Below are positions 26,484-34,498 of a stretch of 64,000 nt of DNA, piece by piece. This DNA comes from Candidatus Villigracilis adiacens (lineage in GTDB: Bacteria; Chloroflexota; Anaerolineae; Anaerolineales; Villigracilaceae). Within the stretch, counting starts at the first letter, position 1. The number at the start of each line of letters is the position of its first letter. The stretch lies in contig JADJBU010000002.1 of the NCBI GenBank assembly GCA_016703605.1, positions 1 through 64,000 on the forward strand, read 5' to 3'. Under the pieces are notes generated by a model. That model searched no databases. It worked only from the letters and a program-made list of their open reading frames with translations, and was not told the DNA's origin. The position numbers were made by a program, and so were the translations under genes.

Positions 26484-26966
26484 ATGAAAGTCAACAAATT
26501 CTTCATCGGCGGTGCATTCATCTTTGCCGCCATTATTTTACTGATCGCAACGTCCACCCAGGCAAACGCGGAATATTTTATGACCGTGGACGAGTTGAAC
26601 GCGGAAGGGGCGGCGGCGGTGAACAAGAGCGTTCGGCTCTCCGGTGCGGTGCTGGGCGATACGATCCAGTACGACGCCTCGACCCTGACGCTGACCTTCG
26701 AGATCGCGCACGTCCCCGGCGACAATGCCGAGATCGAGGCGCAGGGCGGGCTGGCAATGGTTTTGCATGAAGCCGTCAGCGACCCGAGCCGGGCGCGGGT
26801 CAAGGTCGTATATGAAGGCGTGATGCCCGACCTGCTGCGCAACGAGGCGCAGGCAATCATGACCGGCACGCTGGGCGAGGACGGCGTCTTCCACGCCGAG
26901 GAATTATTGCTCAAATGTCCCACAAAGTACGAAGAGGCTGTGCCGGAACAGGCGGCTTCAAACTAA
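26484..26966 (+). CDS. ccmE: CcmE-like heme chaperone, CXXXY variant
   Basis: A 160-residue periplasmic heme chaperone of System I cytochrome c maturation. An N-terminal anchor (FFIGGAFIFAAIILLIA) is followed by an OB-fold domain (VRLSGAVLGDTI, AMVLHEA, VKVVYEGVMPDLLRNEAQAIMTG). The C-terminal motif is KCPTKY, so Cys145 and Tyr149 replace the His and Tyr of the classical HXXXY heme-attachment site. This is the CXXXY form known from some archaea and bacteria. The start at 26484 follows GGAGG. It is the first gene of the ccm cluster but has its own terminator. Confidence 0.9.
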   Translation: MKVNKFFIGGAFIFAAIILLIATSTQANAEYFMTVDELNAEGAAAVNKSVRLSGAVLGDTIQYDASTLTLTFEIAHVPGDNAEIEAQGGLAMVLHEAVSDPSRARVKVVYEGVMPDLLRNEAQAIMTGTLGEDGVFHAEELLLKCPTKYEEAVPEQAASN

Positions 26967-26973
26967 CCGAATG

Positions 26974-27007
26974 ACCTGATGGGTGTTGTATCCATCAGGT
27001 TTTGTTT
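26974..27007 (+). terminator. Terminator after ccmE
   Basis: ACCTGATGG, 9-base loop, CCATCAGGT followed by TTTGTTT. It suggests that ccmE can be transcribed apart from ccmF onward. Confidence 0.75.
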
Positions 27008-27068
27008 CTAACCCGGACCTCTCCCCCGGCCCCTCCCCTAAAAGGGAGGGGAGATTTAGGAAAGAACC

Positions 27069-29138
27069 ATGCTCCCAGAATTTGGATTTGGCGTTTTACT
27101 GGTAGGTTTTATCGTAACGGTATACAGCGGTTTTGCCGCGTGGTATGGCGTGCGGAACAAGTCGGCTTCGCTGGTGGAAAGCGCGCGGCGGGCGCAATTG
27201 CTCACCTTTCCGCTTTTGACCATTGCGGCGGGTGTGTTGATCTACCTGCTGGTTAACAACCACTTCGAAGTATCGTTTGTCTACGAAGTGACCAGCCGTT
27301 CCATGCCGACCTATCTCAAGGTGACGGCCTGGTGGGGCGGGCAGGCAGGCTCGCTTTTGTTCTGGGCGTGGCTGCTCGCCATGTTCACCTCGGCGGTCAC
27401 CGTCCGCAAATGGGAGCGCGACCTGGAGTTCCTGCCGTGGGTGATCGTGGTTTCTTCGATCACGCTGGCGTTCTTCGTCGGCATGGTGGTCTTCTACGAA
27501 AACCCATTCACGCGCTTTTGGGATATTGGCGGGCAGGTCGTGCCGTCCTTGTTTGCCCCCTCTGCCAATGCGACGGTGTTCACCCCCGATGACGGGCAGG
27601 GATTGAATCCGCTTCTGCGCCACCCAGGCATGGTCATTCACCCGCCGATGCTTTACCTCGGTTTTGTTTCGTTCGTCATCCCCTACGCCTTCGCGATGGC
27701 GGCGCTCATCACCGGGCGCAGCGACGACCGCTGGATACGCATCACGCGCCGCTGGACTCTCTGGGCGTGGCTTTTCCTATCACTCGGTCTCGTCCTCGGC
27801 GGACGCTGGGCATATGACGTTCTCGGCTGGGGCGGCTACTGGGGCTGGGACCCGGTCGAGATCGCGGCATTCATGCCGTGGCTGACGGGAACCGCTTTTC
27901 TACATTCGGTCATGATTCAAGAGAAGCGCGGCTTGCTCAAACACTGGAACATGATCCTCATCATCCTGACCTATGCGCTGGTGGTCTTCGGCACGTTTCT
28001 CACGCGCTCCGGCGTGCTTTCGTCCGTCCATGCCTTTGCAAACAGCCCGATCGGTCCGTTGTTCATGGCGTTCGTCTCGTTGACTCTCATCGCTTCGGTG
28101 GCGCTGCTCATCAAACGCTGGCCCGAACTGAAAAGCGAAACCGAGATGAAGTCCATGCTTTCACGCGAGGCATTGTTTCTCTTCAATAACCTGCTCTTCA
28201 TGGGCATTCTCATCGTCTGCTTCTGGGGCGTCATCTCGCCGCTGGCTTCGGAACTTTTCACGGGAACGAAAATCACCGTTGGACCTCCCTACTACGAACG
28301 CGCGACAGGTCCGCTCTTCGCCGGTCTGCTTTTCCTGATGGCGATTGCGCCGCTCTCGGCGTGGGGACATTCCACAGTCCAGACTCTCGGTCGCGCCCTG
28401 TGGAAGTCGGCTCTCGCCGCCTCGATCCTGACCGTGGGGCTGGTCTTCACCTACACTAAAAACATCTACGCCCTGATCGGATTCTTCCTCATCTCCTTCG
28501 TGTTCTTCGCCACCGTGCATGAATTCTGGCGCGGCGCAAATGCGCGGATGAAAGCCCAGGACGAGAACTTCTTCGCCGCGCTGGGACGTTTAATGGGGCG
28601 CAACCGCAGGCGCTATGGCGGGTATATCATCCACATCAGCATGGCGTTGATGGCAATCGGCATCCTCGGCATCGAAATCTTCCAAATCGAAACGCAGGGA
28701 ACCGTCGCCTCGGGCGAATCGCTGGAACTGGCTGATTACCGGGTCGAGTACCGCGAACTGGCTTCATGGGACGATTTCGGCTCGGCGGTCAACTACACGC
28801 GCTCGGTCGTGGACATTTACGAGAACGGAATTTTCATCGGTCAGTTGTATCCGCGCATTGACTATTACTACGACTCACAGCAGAACATGACCATCCCCGG
28901 TCAGCACGCCACACTCAAGGACGATCTCTACATCCTGCTCGTGGACTGGCAGCCCGTCTCCAACCAGGGCGCGACCTTCAAGATTTACGTCAACCCGCTG
29001 GTGAACTGGATGTGGATCGGCAGCCTGACCTTTCTATTCGGCCTCATGTTCGCCGCCTGGCCCGACAAGGACCCGGCAGACGAACCCGTCCGCAAGAGGG
29101 TTGGCGCGGGCGGCAGGCAGGCGAGCGCGGCGGATTAG
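27069..29138 (+). CDS. ccmF: Cytochrome c heme lyase subunit CcmF
   Basis: A 689-residue polytopic membrane protein that attaches heme to apocytochrome c. The heme-handling WWD motif (WGGYWGWDPVEIAAFMPW, about residues 254-271) is intact. Other conserved stretches are LLRHPGMVIHPPMLYLGFV, GTFLTRSGVLSSVHAFA and the C-terminal domain RYGGYIIHISMALMAIG. About 14 hydrophobic segments are present and the length is normal for CcmF. AGGAAAG precedes the ATG. Confidence 0.96.
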   Translation: MLPEFGFGVLLVGFIVTVYSGFAAWYGVRNKSASLVESARRAQLLTFPLLTIAAGVLIYLLVNNHFEVSFVYEVTSRSMPTYLKVTAWWGGQAGSLLFWAWLLAMFTSAVTVRKWERDLEFLPWVIVVSSITLAFFVGMVVFYENPFTRFWDIGGQVVPSLFAPSANATVFTPDDGQGLNPLLRHPGMVIHPPMLYLGFVSFVIPYAFAMAALITGRSDDRWIRITRRWTLWAWLFLSLGLVLGGRWAYDVLGWGGYWGWDPVEIAAFMPWLTGTAFLHSVMIQEKRGLLKHWNMILIILTYALVVFGTFLTRSGVLSSVHAFANSPIGPLFMAFVSLTLIASVALLIKRWPELKSETEMKSMLSREALFLFNNLLFMGILIVCFWGVISPLASELFTGTKITVGPPYYERATGPLFAGLLFLMAIAPLSAWGHSTVQTLGRALWKSALAASILTVGLVFTYTKNIYALIGFFLISFVFFATVHEFWRGANARMKAQDENFFAALGRLMGRNRRRYGGYIIHISMALMAIGILGIEIFQIETQGTVASGESLELADYRVEYRELASWDDFGSAVNYTRSVVDIYENGIFIGQLYPRIDYYYDSQQNMTIPGQHATLKDDLYILLVDWQPVSNQGATFKIYVNPLVNWMWIGSLTFLFGLMFAAWPDKDPADEPVRKRVGAGGRQASAAD

Positions 29139-29214
29139 AAGAAAGTGAATAGTGAATAGTGATTAGTAAACAGTCACTGATGACTGTTTACTAATCACTT
29201 CCAAAAAGGCAGCC

Positions 29215-29706
29215 ATGAAAAAATTATTTCTGACTCTTTCACTTATTTTGATATTTAGCGTATTCTTCACTGGCATCGCCCTCGCCCAGGACACCGCCCC
29301 CAGCGACGACGAGGTGAACGCGATTGCCAAGCAGTTGTACTGCCCGGTCTGCGAGAACACGCCGCTGGATGTTTGCCCGACTGAGGCGTGCCGTCAGTGG
29401 CGCGAACTGATCCGCGATATGCTGGCGGAGGGCAAGACCGAGCAGGAGATCAAGGATTATTTTGTGGCAAATTACGGCGCGCGGGTGCTGTCCGAACCGC
29501 CGCGCACGGGGTTCAACTGGTTCGTTTATATCGTCCCGCCTGTCTTGATTTTGATCGGCGCGTACATTCTCTTCAACTCCTTCCGGGCGTGGACGAAGCC
29601 CCGGGTCGCTGAATCCGGCGCAGGTCGGGGAAAAGAGGCGAAGCCTTCCGCCGGTGACGATGAATACATCAAACGTCTCGAAGAGGAATTGAAGAAGAGA
29701 AAATAA
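29215..29706 (+). CDS. ccmH: CcmH-type thiol oxidoreductase
   Basis: A 163-residue protein with signal peptide (LFLTLSLILIFSVFFTGIALA) and a periplasmic CcmH domain whose redox pair is CPVC (residues 43-46). DVCPTEACRQWRELIRDML and IKDYFVANYGARVLSEPP follow as in the family. A C-terminal membrane helix (WFVYIVPPVLILIGAYILF) and a charged tail close it. The two extra cysteines (CPTEAC) beside CPVC are unusual compared with proteobacterial CcmH. It reduces the apocytochrome CXXCH thiols with CcmG. Confidence 0.92.
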   Translation: MKKLFLTLSLILIFSVFFTGIALAQDTAPSDDEVNAIAKQLYCPVCENTPLDVCPTEACRQWRELIRDMLAEGKTEQEIKDYFVANYGARVLSEPPRTGFNWFVYIVPPVLILIGAYILFNSFRAWTKPRVAESGAGRGKEAKPSAGDDEYIKRLEEELKKRK

Positions 29707-29711
29707 CATCA

Positions 29712-29750
29712 AGACCTGACAGTCGCGCTTTTAGCGTGACTGTCAGGTCT
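29712..29750 (+). repeat. GACAGTC hairpin repeat
   Basis: AGACCTGACAGTC and GACTGTCAGGTCT are perfect 13-bp arms, extended by GCGC/GCG around TTTTA. It lies between ccmH and ccmG and shares the GACAGTC stem with 22156-22184 and 54831-54863. Confidence 0.6.
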
Positions 29751-29764
29751 CAACGGAGAATGTA

Positions 29765-30331
29765 ATGACAGAGACACCAACCCCAAACCGCAGCGTGCCG
29801 CTTTGGGCGCAAATCACAATCTGGGTTTTCCTGGCGGGCTTGCTCGCGCTGGTGGGCTTCGGTTTGAACAATGCCAGCAACCCCATGGCGGAGATCGGCA
29901 AGCCCGTGCCGGATTTCGACCTGGTCTACTTTGAAGGCTACGAATACAACGATACAGCCGAGATGAAACTTTCGGACCTGCGCGGCAAGATCGTGCTGAT
30001 CAACATCTGGGCGTCGTGGTGCAAGCCCTGCGAGCAGGAGGCGCCCGACCTCGAAGAAGCCTGGGGGTTGTACAAAGACCGCGGCGACGTGGTCTTCATC
30101 GGCGTGGACTATGTGGACACGCCCGAGGGCGCCTTCGGTTATTTGAAAAAATTCGGCATCACCTTCCCCAACGCGCCGGATTTGCAGTCAACCATCTCCA
30201 GCATTTTGAACCGGCAGATGGGCGTGCCGGAAACCTATTTGATAGACCGCGAAGGCGTTTTGCGCCAGATCAAGATCGGTCCGTTCGCATCCATCGCGGA
30301 AATCCAGGCGTTCATCGCCAGCGCGGAGTAG
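29765..30331 (+). CDS. ccmG: CcmG/DsbE-like thioredoxin
   Basis: A 188-residue membrane-anchored thioredoxin (TlpA/ResA/CcmG type). One N-terminal helix (AQITIWVFLAGLLALVGFGL) is followed by a periplasmic domain with IVLINIWASWCKPCEQEAP (Cys86 and Cys89). The cis-Pro segment GVPETYLIDREG is also present. It passes reductant to CcmH and apocytochromes. The next gene begins 8 bases after its stop. Confidence 0.93.
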   Translation: MTETPTPNRSVPLWAQITIWVFLAGLLALVGFGLNNASNPMAEIGKPVPDFDLVYFEGYEYNDTAEMKLSDLRGKIVLINIWASWCKPCEQEAPDLEEAWGLYKDRGDVVFIGVDYVDTPEGAFGYLKKFGITFPNAPDLQSTISSILNRQMGVPETYLIDREGVLRQIKIGPFASIAEIQAFIASAE

Positions 30332-30338
30332 GGGAAAC

Positions 30339-30848
30339 ATGGAACTGGGTTCAGTCTTTCTTATCCTGGCGGTCTTCATCATTGTCGGCATGTATCTCTA
30401 CGCGCCGTTCATGGCGAAACCGCGTAAACTCTCGACCAATGAAATGCGCGAAGTTTCGGCGCTGAAAGCCGAACGCGACCGCGTCATCAACTCGCTCCAG
30501 GAACTCGACTTCGATTTCAAACTGGGCAAAATTCCCGAAGAGGATTACCCCGAACAGCGCGTCGAACTGTTGCAAAAAGGCTCGGAGATTCTGCGCCAGC
30601 TTGACGAATTGGAACCCGTCTACGCCGCGGCGCGGACAGCCGAAGCCCGCATCGAAAAAGCCGCCGCCGCCAAACGCGCCGACTCCGCCTCCGACAATGC
30701 GGCATTCAACGACGAAGAGATCGAAGCCATGCTCGCGGCAAGGCGCAAACAGCACAAGAGCAAACCCGCCGGGTTCTGCCCCAAGTGCGGCAAACCCGTG
30801 CTCGCCAATGACAATTTCTGCCCGTCGTGCGGGAAGTCTTTGAAGTAA
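30339..30848 (+). CDS. CcmI-like membrane protein with C-terminal zinc ribbon
   Basis: A 169-residue protein: one N-terminal membrane helix (SVFLILAVFIIVGMYLYAPF), a helical segment with ALKAERDRVINSLQELDFDF and GKIPEEDYPEQRVELL, an Ala/Arg-rich stretch, and a zinc ribbon CPKCG-CPSCG at the end (about residues 144-166). The helical part resembles the N-terminal region of CcmI, the apocytochrome chaperone, which normally ends in TPR repeats rather than a zinc ribbon. The position between ccmG and the cytochrome gene supports a cytochrome assembly role; this is inference. Confidence 0.7.
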   Translation: MELGSVFLILAVFIIVGMYLYAPFMAKPRKLSTNEMREVSALKAERDRVINSLQELDFDFKLGKIPEEDYPEQRVELLQKGSEILRQLDELEPVYAAARTAEARIEKAAAAKRADSASDNAAFNDEEIEAMLAARRKQHKSKPAGFCPKCGKPVLANDNFCPSCGKSLK

Positions 30849-30928
30849 TGGAGATTGGTAATTGGAGATTGGTAATTGGTAATTGTCTGTAATCAACCTC
30901 TAATCTCTAATCTCTCTTTTGAGGAATC

Positions 30929-32770
30929 ATGAAATTTCGCCACATCATTCTATTAGCCCTCGGCACGCTTCTCCTCGCCGCCTGCAACATGACTCTCGCG
31001 GCAGATGTCACGCCGCCGCCGGGATACGTCCCGCCCACGCCCGTGCCCACGCTCGGTCCGCTTTACCCGGATCGATCGCCGGACATCGAAAACGGCAAAG
31101 CCATCTACGCTGAAAAATGCGCGGCGTGTCACGGTGAAACAGGGCTGGGCGACGGCGAACAAAGCGCAGACCTGCCCGTCTCGGTCATCCCCATCGGCTT
31201 GGCGGAATTCTCGCGCGACGCGACTCCCGCCAAATGGTACGCCACCGTCACACAGGGCAACCTCGAACGCTTCATGCCGCCCTTCGAAAGCCTGACCGAC
31301 CAGGAACGCTGGGACGTCGTCTCCTATGCGCTCACGCTTCACACCACAAACGAACAGGTCGAACTCGGCAAAACTTTGGTCGAGCAAAATTGCGAGGACT
31401 GCTCTACAGCGTTTGCCAGCCTCGAAATGATGTCGGCGTTATCCGAAGACGATCTTGTCAAACTCATCCGCGAAGGGAATGGAAACTTTCCCGCCTTTGG
31501 CAGCGGATTCAGCGATGACGAAGCCTACGCCGCCGCGGCATACATCCGCACGTTGACATTCGCGGTTCCTCCCGCGCCCATGGTTGAATCAGCGACCCAG
31601 ACTCCCGTCGCCGCTGAGGCGGTCACACCGTCGGCGGAGGGAACGCCCGTGGAAGGAGTCGCAGCGCAGGGGACGGAAGAACCGGTTTCTGTCAACGCCA
31701 TAAAAGGTCAAATCGAGAATCGCTCCGGCGAAGCGCTTCCATCTGATTTGAAAATCACCCTGCACGGATACGATCACGGCGCGGATCCCAGCGCGGGTCC
31801 CACCGAGTTCCTCAACATTCAAGGCGACGTAAATCCCGACGGCAGTTATGCCTTCGACGCCGAACTGGTCGAGGGACAAATTTATCTGACCGAAGTTAAA
31901 GTAAACGGCATTGACTATCAATCGGTGTTTGCCGTCGTCCCCGCCGGGGCAGCCGAACTGACGCTTGAACCCATTGTGGTCTACCCGATCACCGATGACC
32001 TGGGCGTTTTGAAAGTGGAGGAATTGCAGATCTTCTTCGACCTTGCCAGCGAAGAGGCGCAAATCTTCTCCGTTTATTTCGTCCGCAACGACAGCGAGCA
32101 GACAGTAACCATCCCAATGAGCGACGGACAGACGATCCCCTTCATCGCGTTCCCCGAAGGCGCCGCCGGACTTGGCTACGAAACGACCGACAGCAGCGCC
32201 GGGTTCGTCTCCACTGAAAATGGGTTTGCCATGCCGCCCAACGCCGAGCCGTACGGCTTGATCGCCTTTGCCTCCATCCCGAAAGCGAGCGAGATCAAGA
32301 TCGTCCAGCCTGCCCTGCTTTCCATCGAAACCATCACCCTCTACCTGCCCGAAGGCGTAACCGCCGAAGGCGATACATTGACCGACGGCGGCATACAAGC
32401 CCTGCAAGGCGCGAACTTCCATGTTTACACCGCCGCGCCCGTTTCAAAGGGCGGCGAGTTTGAATTCACGATCAGCGGTGAACCCGCAACAGTAACCGCA
32501 TCGCCGGACATCACCCAGAACCAGACCGTGCTGATCGGCGTCGGCGGGCTGGGCGTGGCGCTCATCCTTGCCGGGGTCTGGATGTACCTGCGCGACCGGC
32601 GGAATCTCGACGAAGACGATGAGGAAGATGAAGACACCTTCGAAGATACCGAATCCAACCTGGACGCCATCATTGCCCTCGACGACCTGCACCGCGCCGG
32701 GAAGATCAGCGGCGAAGCCTATAAAAAACGCCGCGAAGAGTTGCTGGGCGCGTTGAAAAAGGGTAATTAG
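30929..32770 (+). CDS. Membrane-anchored c-type cytochrome lipoprotein
   Basis: A 613-residue exported protein with lipobox LAAC (Cys19). A cytochrome c domain has CAACH (64-68) and a probable axial Met in RFMPPF (M116). A second repeat aligns with a cytochrome c domain, but its heme site reads CEDCS (155-159), lacking the His. Residues about 235-530 are beta-rich, carboxypeptidase-regulatory-like. A membrane helix (TVLIGVGGLGVALILAGVWMYL) and an acidic SHOCT-like tail follow. It is encoded inside the ccm operon, so it is likely a direct client of that system. Confidence 0.85.
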   Translation: MKFRHIILLALGTLLLAACNMTLAADVTPPPGYVPPTPVPTLGPLYPDRSPDIENGKAIYAEKCAACHGETGLGDGEQSADLPVSVIPIGLAEFSRDATPAKWYATVTQGNLERFMPPFESLTDQERWDVVSYALTLHTTNEQVELGKTLVEQNCEDCSTAFASLEMMSALSEDDLVKLIREGNGNFPAFGSGFSDDEAYAAAAYIRTLTFAVPPAPMVESATQTPVAAEAVTPSAEGTPVEGVAAQGTEEPVSVNAIKGQIENRSGEALPSDLKITLHGYDHGADPSAGPTEFLNIQGDVNPDGSYAFDAELVEGQIYLTEVKVNGIDYQSVFAVVPAGAAELTLEPIVVYPITDDLGVLKVEELQIFFDLASEEAQIFSVYFVRNDSEQTVTIPMSDGQTIPFIAFPEGAAGLGYETTDSSAGFVSTENGFAMPPNAEPYGLIAFASIPKASEIKIVQPALLSIETITLYLPEGVTAEGDTLTDGGIQALQGANFHVYTAAPVSKGGEFEFTISGEPATVTASPDITQNQTVLIGVGGLGVALILAGVWMYLRDRRNLDEDDEEDEDTFEDTESNLDAIIALDDLHRAGKISGEAYKKRREELLGALKKGN

Positions 32771-32798
32771 TAATTGGTAATTACCAATTACTAATTAC
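32763..32798. repeat. Perfect 36-bp palindrome
   Basis: From GTAATTAGTAATTGG to CCAATTACTAATTAC the 36 bases equal their own reverse complement. It overlaps the cytochrome stop codon and ends 9 bases before ccmA. Similar ATTGGTAATTGG words fill the gaps at 30845-30890 and 33513-33573. Confidence 0.85.
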
Positions 32799-32807
32799 GT
32801 TCTTCCA

Positions 32808-33512
32808 ATGATCGAAGTCAAAAAACTCGTCAAACGATTTGGATTGAAGACCATCCTCAAGGGCGTGGATTTCACCGTCCAGCCGGGGGAGTTTGTAGCG
32901 TTGCTCGGACCGAACGGCGCGGGCAAGACGACCTTCCTGCGGATTCTCGCCTCCCTCTCCCGCCCGAGCCTGGGGAGCGTCAAAGTGGCGGGATACCCGC
33001 TCCCGAACGAATCTGCCAAAGTCCGCGCGAGGTTGGGAGTCGTCTCGCACATGCCCCTGCTCTACCCCGATTTAACTGCCGAAGAAAATTTGGAGTTCTA
33101 CGCGCGCATGTACGGAATCTCCAATCACCAATCTCGAATTACCGAAGTCCTTCAAATGGTCGGACTCGAACCCCGCCGACGCGACCTCGTCCGCACCTTC
33201 TCGCGCGGAATGCAGCAGCGACTCGCCATCGGACGCGCCATCCTGCATGATCCCGAAGTTGTCCTCTTCGACGAACCCTACACCGGCTTGGACCAGGATG
33301 CATCCGAAATGCTGGATGACGTTCTGCGCTCCGTCGCCGCGAAGGGACGCACCGTCGTCATGACCTCCCACGACCTCGCCCGCGCCGAAGACCTCGCCAC
33401 CCGCTTTGATGTGTTATCCCGCGGAGTCATCGCCGCCTCCGGCACGAAAGACGATTTCAAGAACTCGAACCTGCTCGATTTTTACAAGCGCAGTTTGGAG
33501 AATAGAGAATAG
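32808..33512 (+). CDS. ccmA: Heme exporter ATPase CcmA
   Basis: A 234-residue ABC ATPase: Walker A GPNGAGKTT, signature FSRGMQQRLAIGRAI, Walker B VVLFDEPYTGLDQD, switch VMTSHDLARAED. The arrangement with ccmB, ccmC and ccmD downstream identifies CcmA, which releases holo-CcmE from the CcmABCD complex. The closing DFYKRSL segment fits the family. Confidence 0.93.
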   Translation: MIEVKKLVKRFGLKTILKGVDFTVQPGEFVALLGPNGAGKTTFLRILASLSRPSLGSVKVAGYPLPNESAKVRARLGVVSHMPLLYPDLTAEENLEFYARMYGISNHQSRITEVLQMVGLEPRRRDLVRTFSRGMQQRLAIGRAILHDPEVVLFDEPYTGLDQDASEMLDDVLRSVAAKGRTVVMTSHDLARAEDLATRFDVLSRGVIAASGTKDDFKNSNLLDFYKRSLENRE

Positions 33513-33573
33513 AGAATAGAGAATAGAGATTGGAGAATCACCAATTACCAATCTCCAATTACCAATTACCACC

Positions 33574-34263
33574 ATGACACAACCCTCCCCCTCCTTCTTC
33601 AAAGCCGTCCTGGCAATCGCCCGCAAAGACCTTGCTGCGGAATTCCGCTCGCGAGAGTTGCTTTCGGCGATGCTGGTCTTTTCCATGCTCGTCATCCTGA
33701 TCTTCAACTTTGCGCTGGAGTTGAACGTGGACATCCGCCGGACGGTGACAGCGGGAGTCTTGTGGACCACCTTCGCCTTCGCCGGGACTCTCGGCTTGAA
33801 CCGCTCAATGGCAGTCGAAAAAGACCGCGGCTGCATGGACGGTCTCCTGCTCGCGCCCGTGGACCGTTCAGTCATCTTCTTCGGCAAAGCCATCAGCAAC
33901 CTGGTCTTCATGCTGGTCGTGGAGGCAATCGTCATTCCGCTTTACGCCATGCTCTACAACGAGACGCGCATCTTCCAATTGGAATTCATCGGCGTCTTGC
34001 TGCTCGGCTCCATCGGCTACATCGCGGTTGGGACTCTGCTCTCCGCCATGTCGGTGCAGACGCGCACGCGGGATGTGTTGCTGCCCATTTTGTTGTTCCC
34101 CGTTGCAGTTCCCGTTTTACTGGCATCCGTCAAAGCCAGCGGCGCGATCGTAGCCGGGCTGCCGTTCAAAGACTACGTCACCCCGCTGAATCTATTAATC
34201 GTCTATGACGTCATCTTTATCGCCGTCTCGTATATGATCTTTGATTTTGTGGTGGAGGAGTAG
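33574..34263 (+). CDS. ccmB: Heme exporter membrane protein CcmB
   Basis: A 229-residue polytopic protein with six hydrophobic segments and typical CcmB sequence: ARKDLAAEFRSRELLSAML, TTFAFAGTLGLNRSMAVEKD, DGLLLAPVDRSVIFFGK and LLPILLFPVAVPVLLASVKA. It partners CcmA. The 61-bp gap before it consists of GAATAGA and CCAATTACCAATCTCC repeats. Confidence 0.95.
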   Translation: MTQPSPSFFKAVLAIARKDLAAEFRSRELLSAMLVFSMLVILIFNFALELNVDIRRTVTAGVLWTTFAFAGTLGLNRSMAVEKDRGCMDGLLLAPVDRSVIFFGKAISNLVFMLVVEAIVIPLYAMLYNETRIFQLEFIGVLLLGSIGYIAVGTLLSAMSVQTRTRDVLLPILLFPVAVPVLLASVKASGAIVAGLPFKDYVTPLNLLIVYDVIFIAVSYMIFDFVVEE

Positions 34264-34469
34264 TACCGCAAAATTCATTTTGCGGCTTTGGACAAGATAA
34301 ATCTTGTCGTACTGTAAAATTCATTTTGCACCCGCGCGGACAAGGTAAACCTTGTCGTACTGCAAAATTCATTTTGCGGCTTTGGACAATTTTGCGGCTT
34401 TGGACAAGATAAATCTTGTCGTACTGCAAAATTCATTCAGAAAAATATGCCGCAAGATAAATCCTGCGG
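34264..34469. repeat. Array of two-hairpin repeats in the ccmB-ccmC gap
   Basis: First-type hairpins: GACAAGATAAATCTTGTC (34291-34308, 34403-34420), GACAAGGTAAACCTTGTC (34339-34356) and CCGCAAGATAAATCCTGCGG (34450-34469). Second-type: CCGCAAAATTCATTTTGCGG (34266-34285), 34313-34330, 34361-34377, and a half copy at 34423-34438. Units are joined by GTACTG. The A-T to G-C change at 34339-34356 is compensated on the other arm. The array ends 30 bases before the ccmC start. Confidence 0.85.
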
Positions 34470-34498
34470 TACAGCAACCTTTCAAGGAGTTTACCCAA

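Noticed and set aside
34352..34498. N-terminal extension of CcmC encoded across the hairpin array
   Set aside because: The translated sequence only reflects the repeats, and the ATG at 34499 with AAGGAG matches family length.
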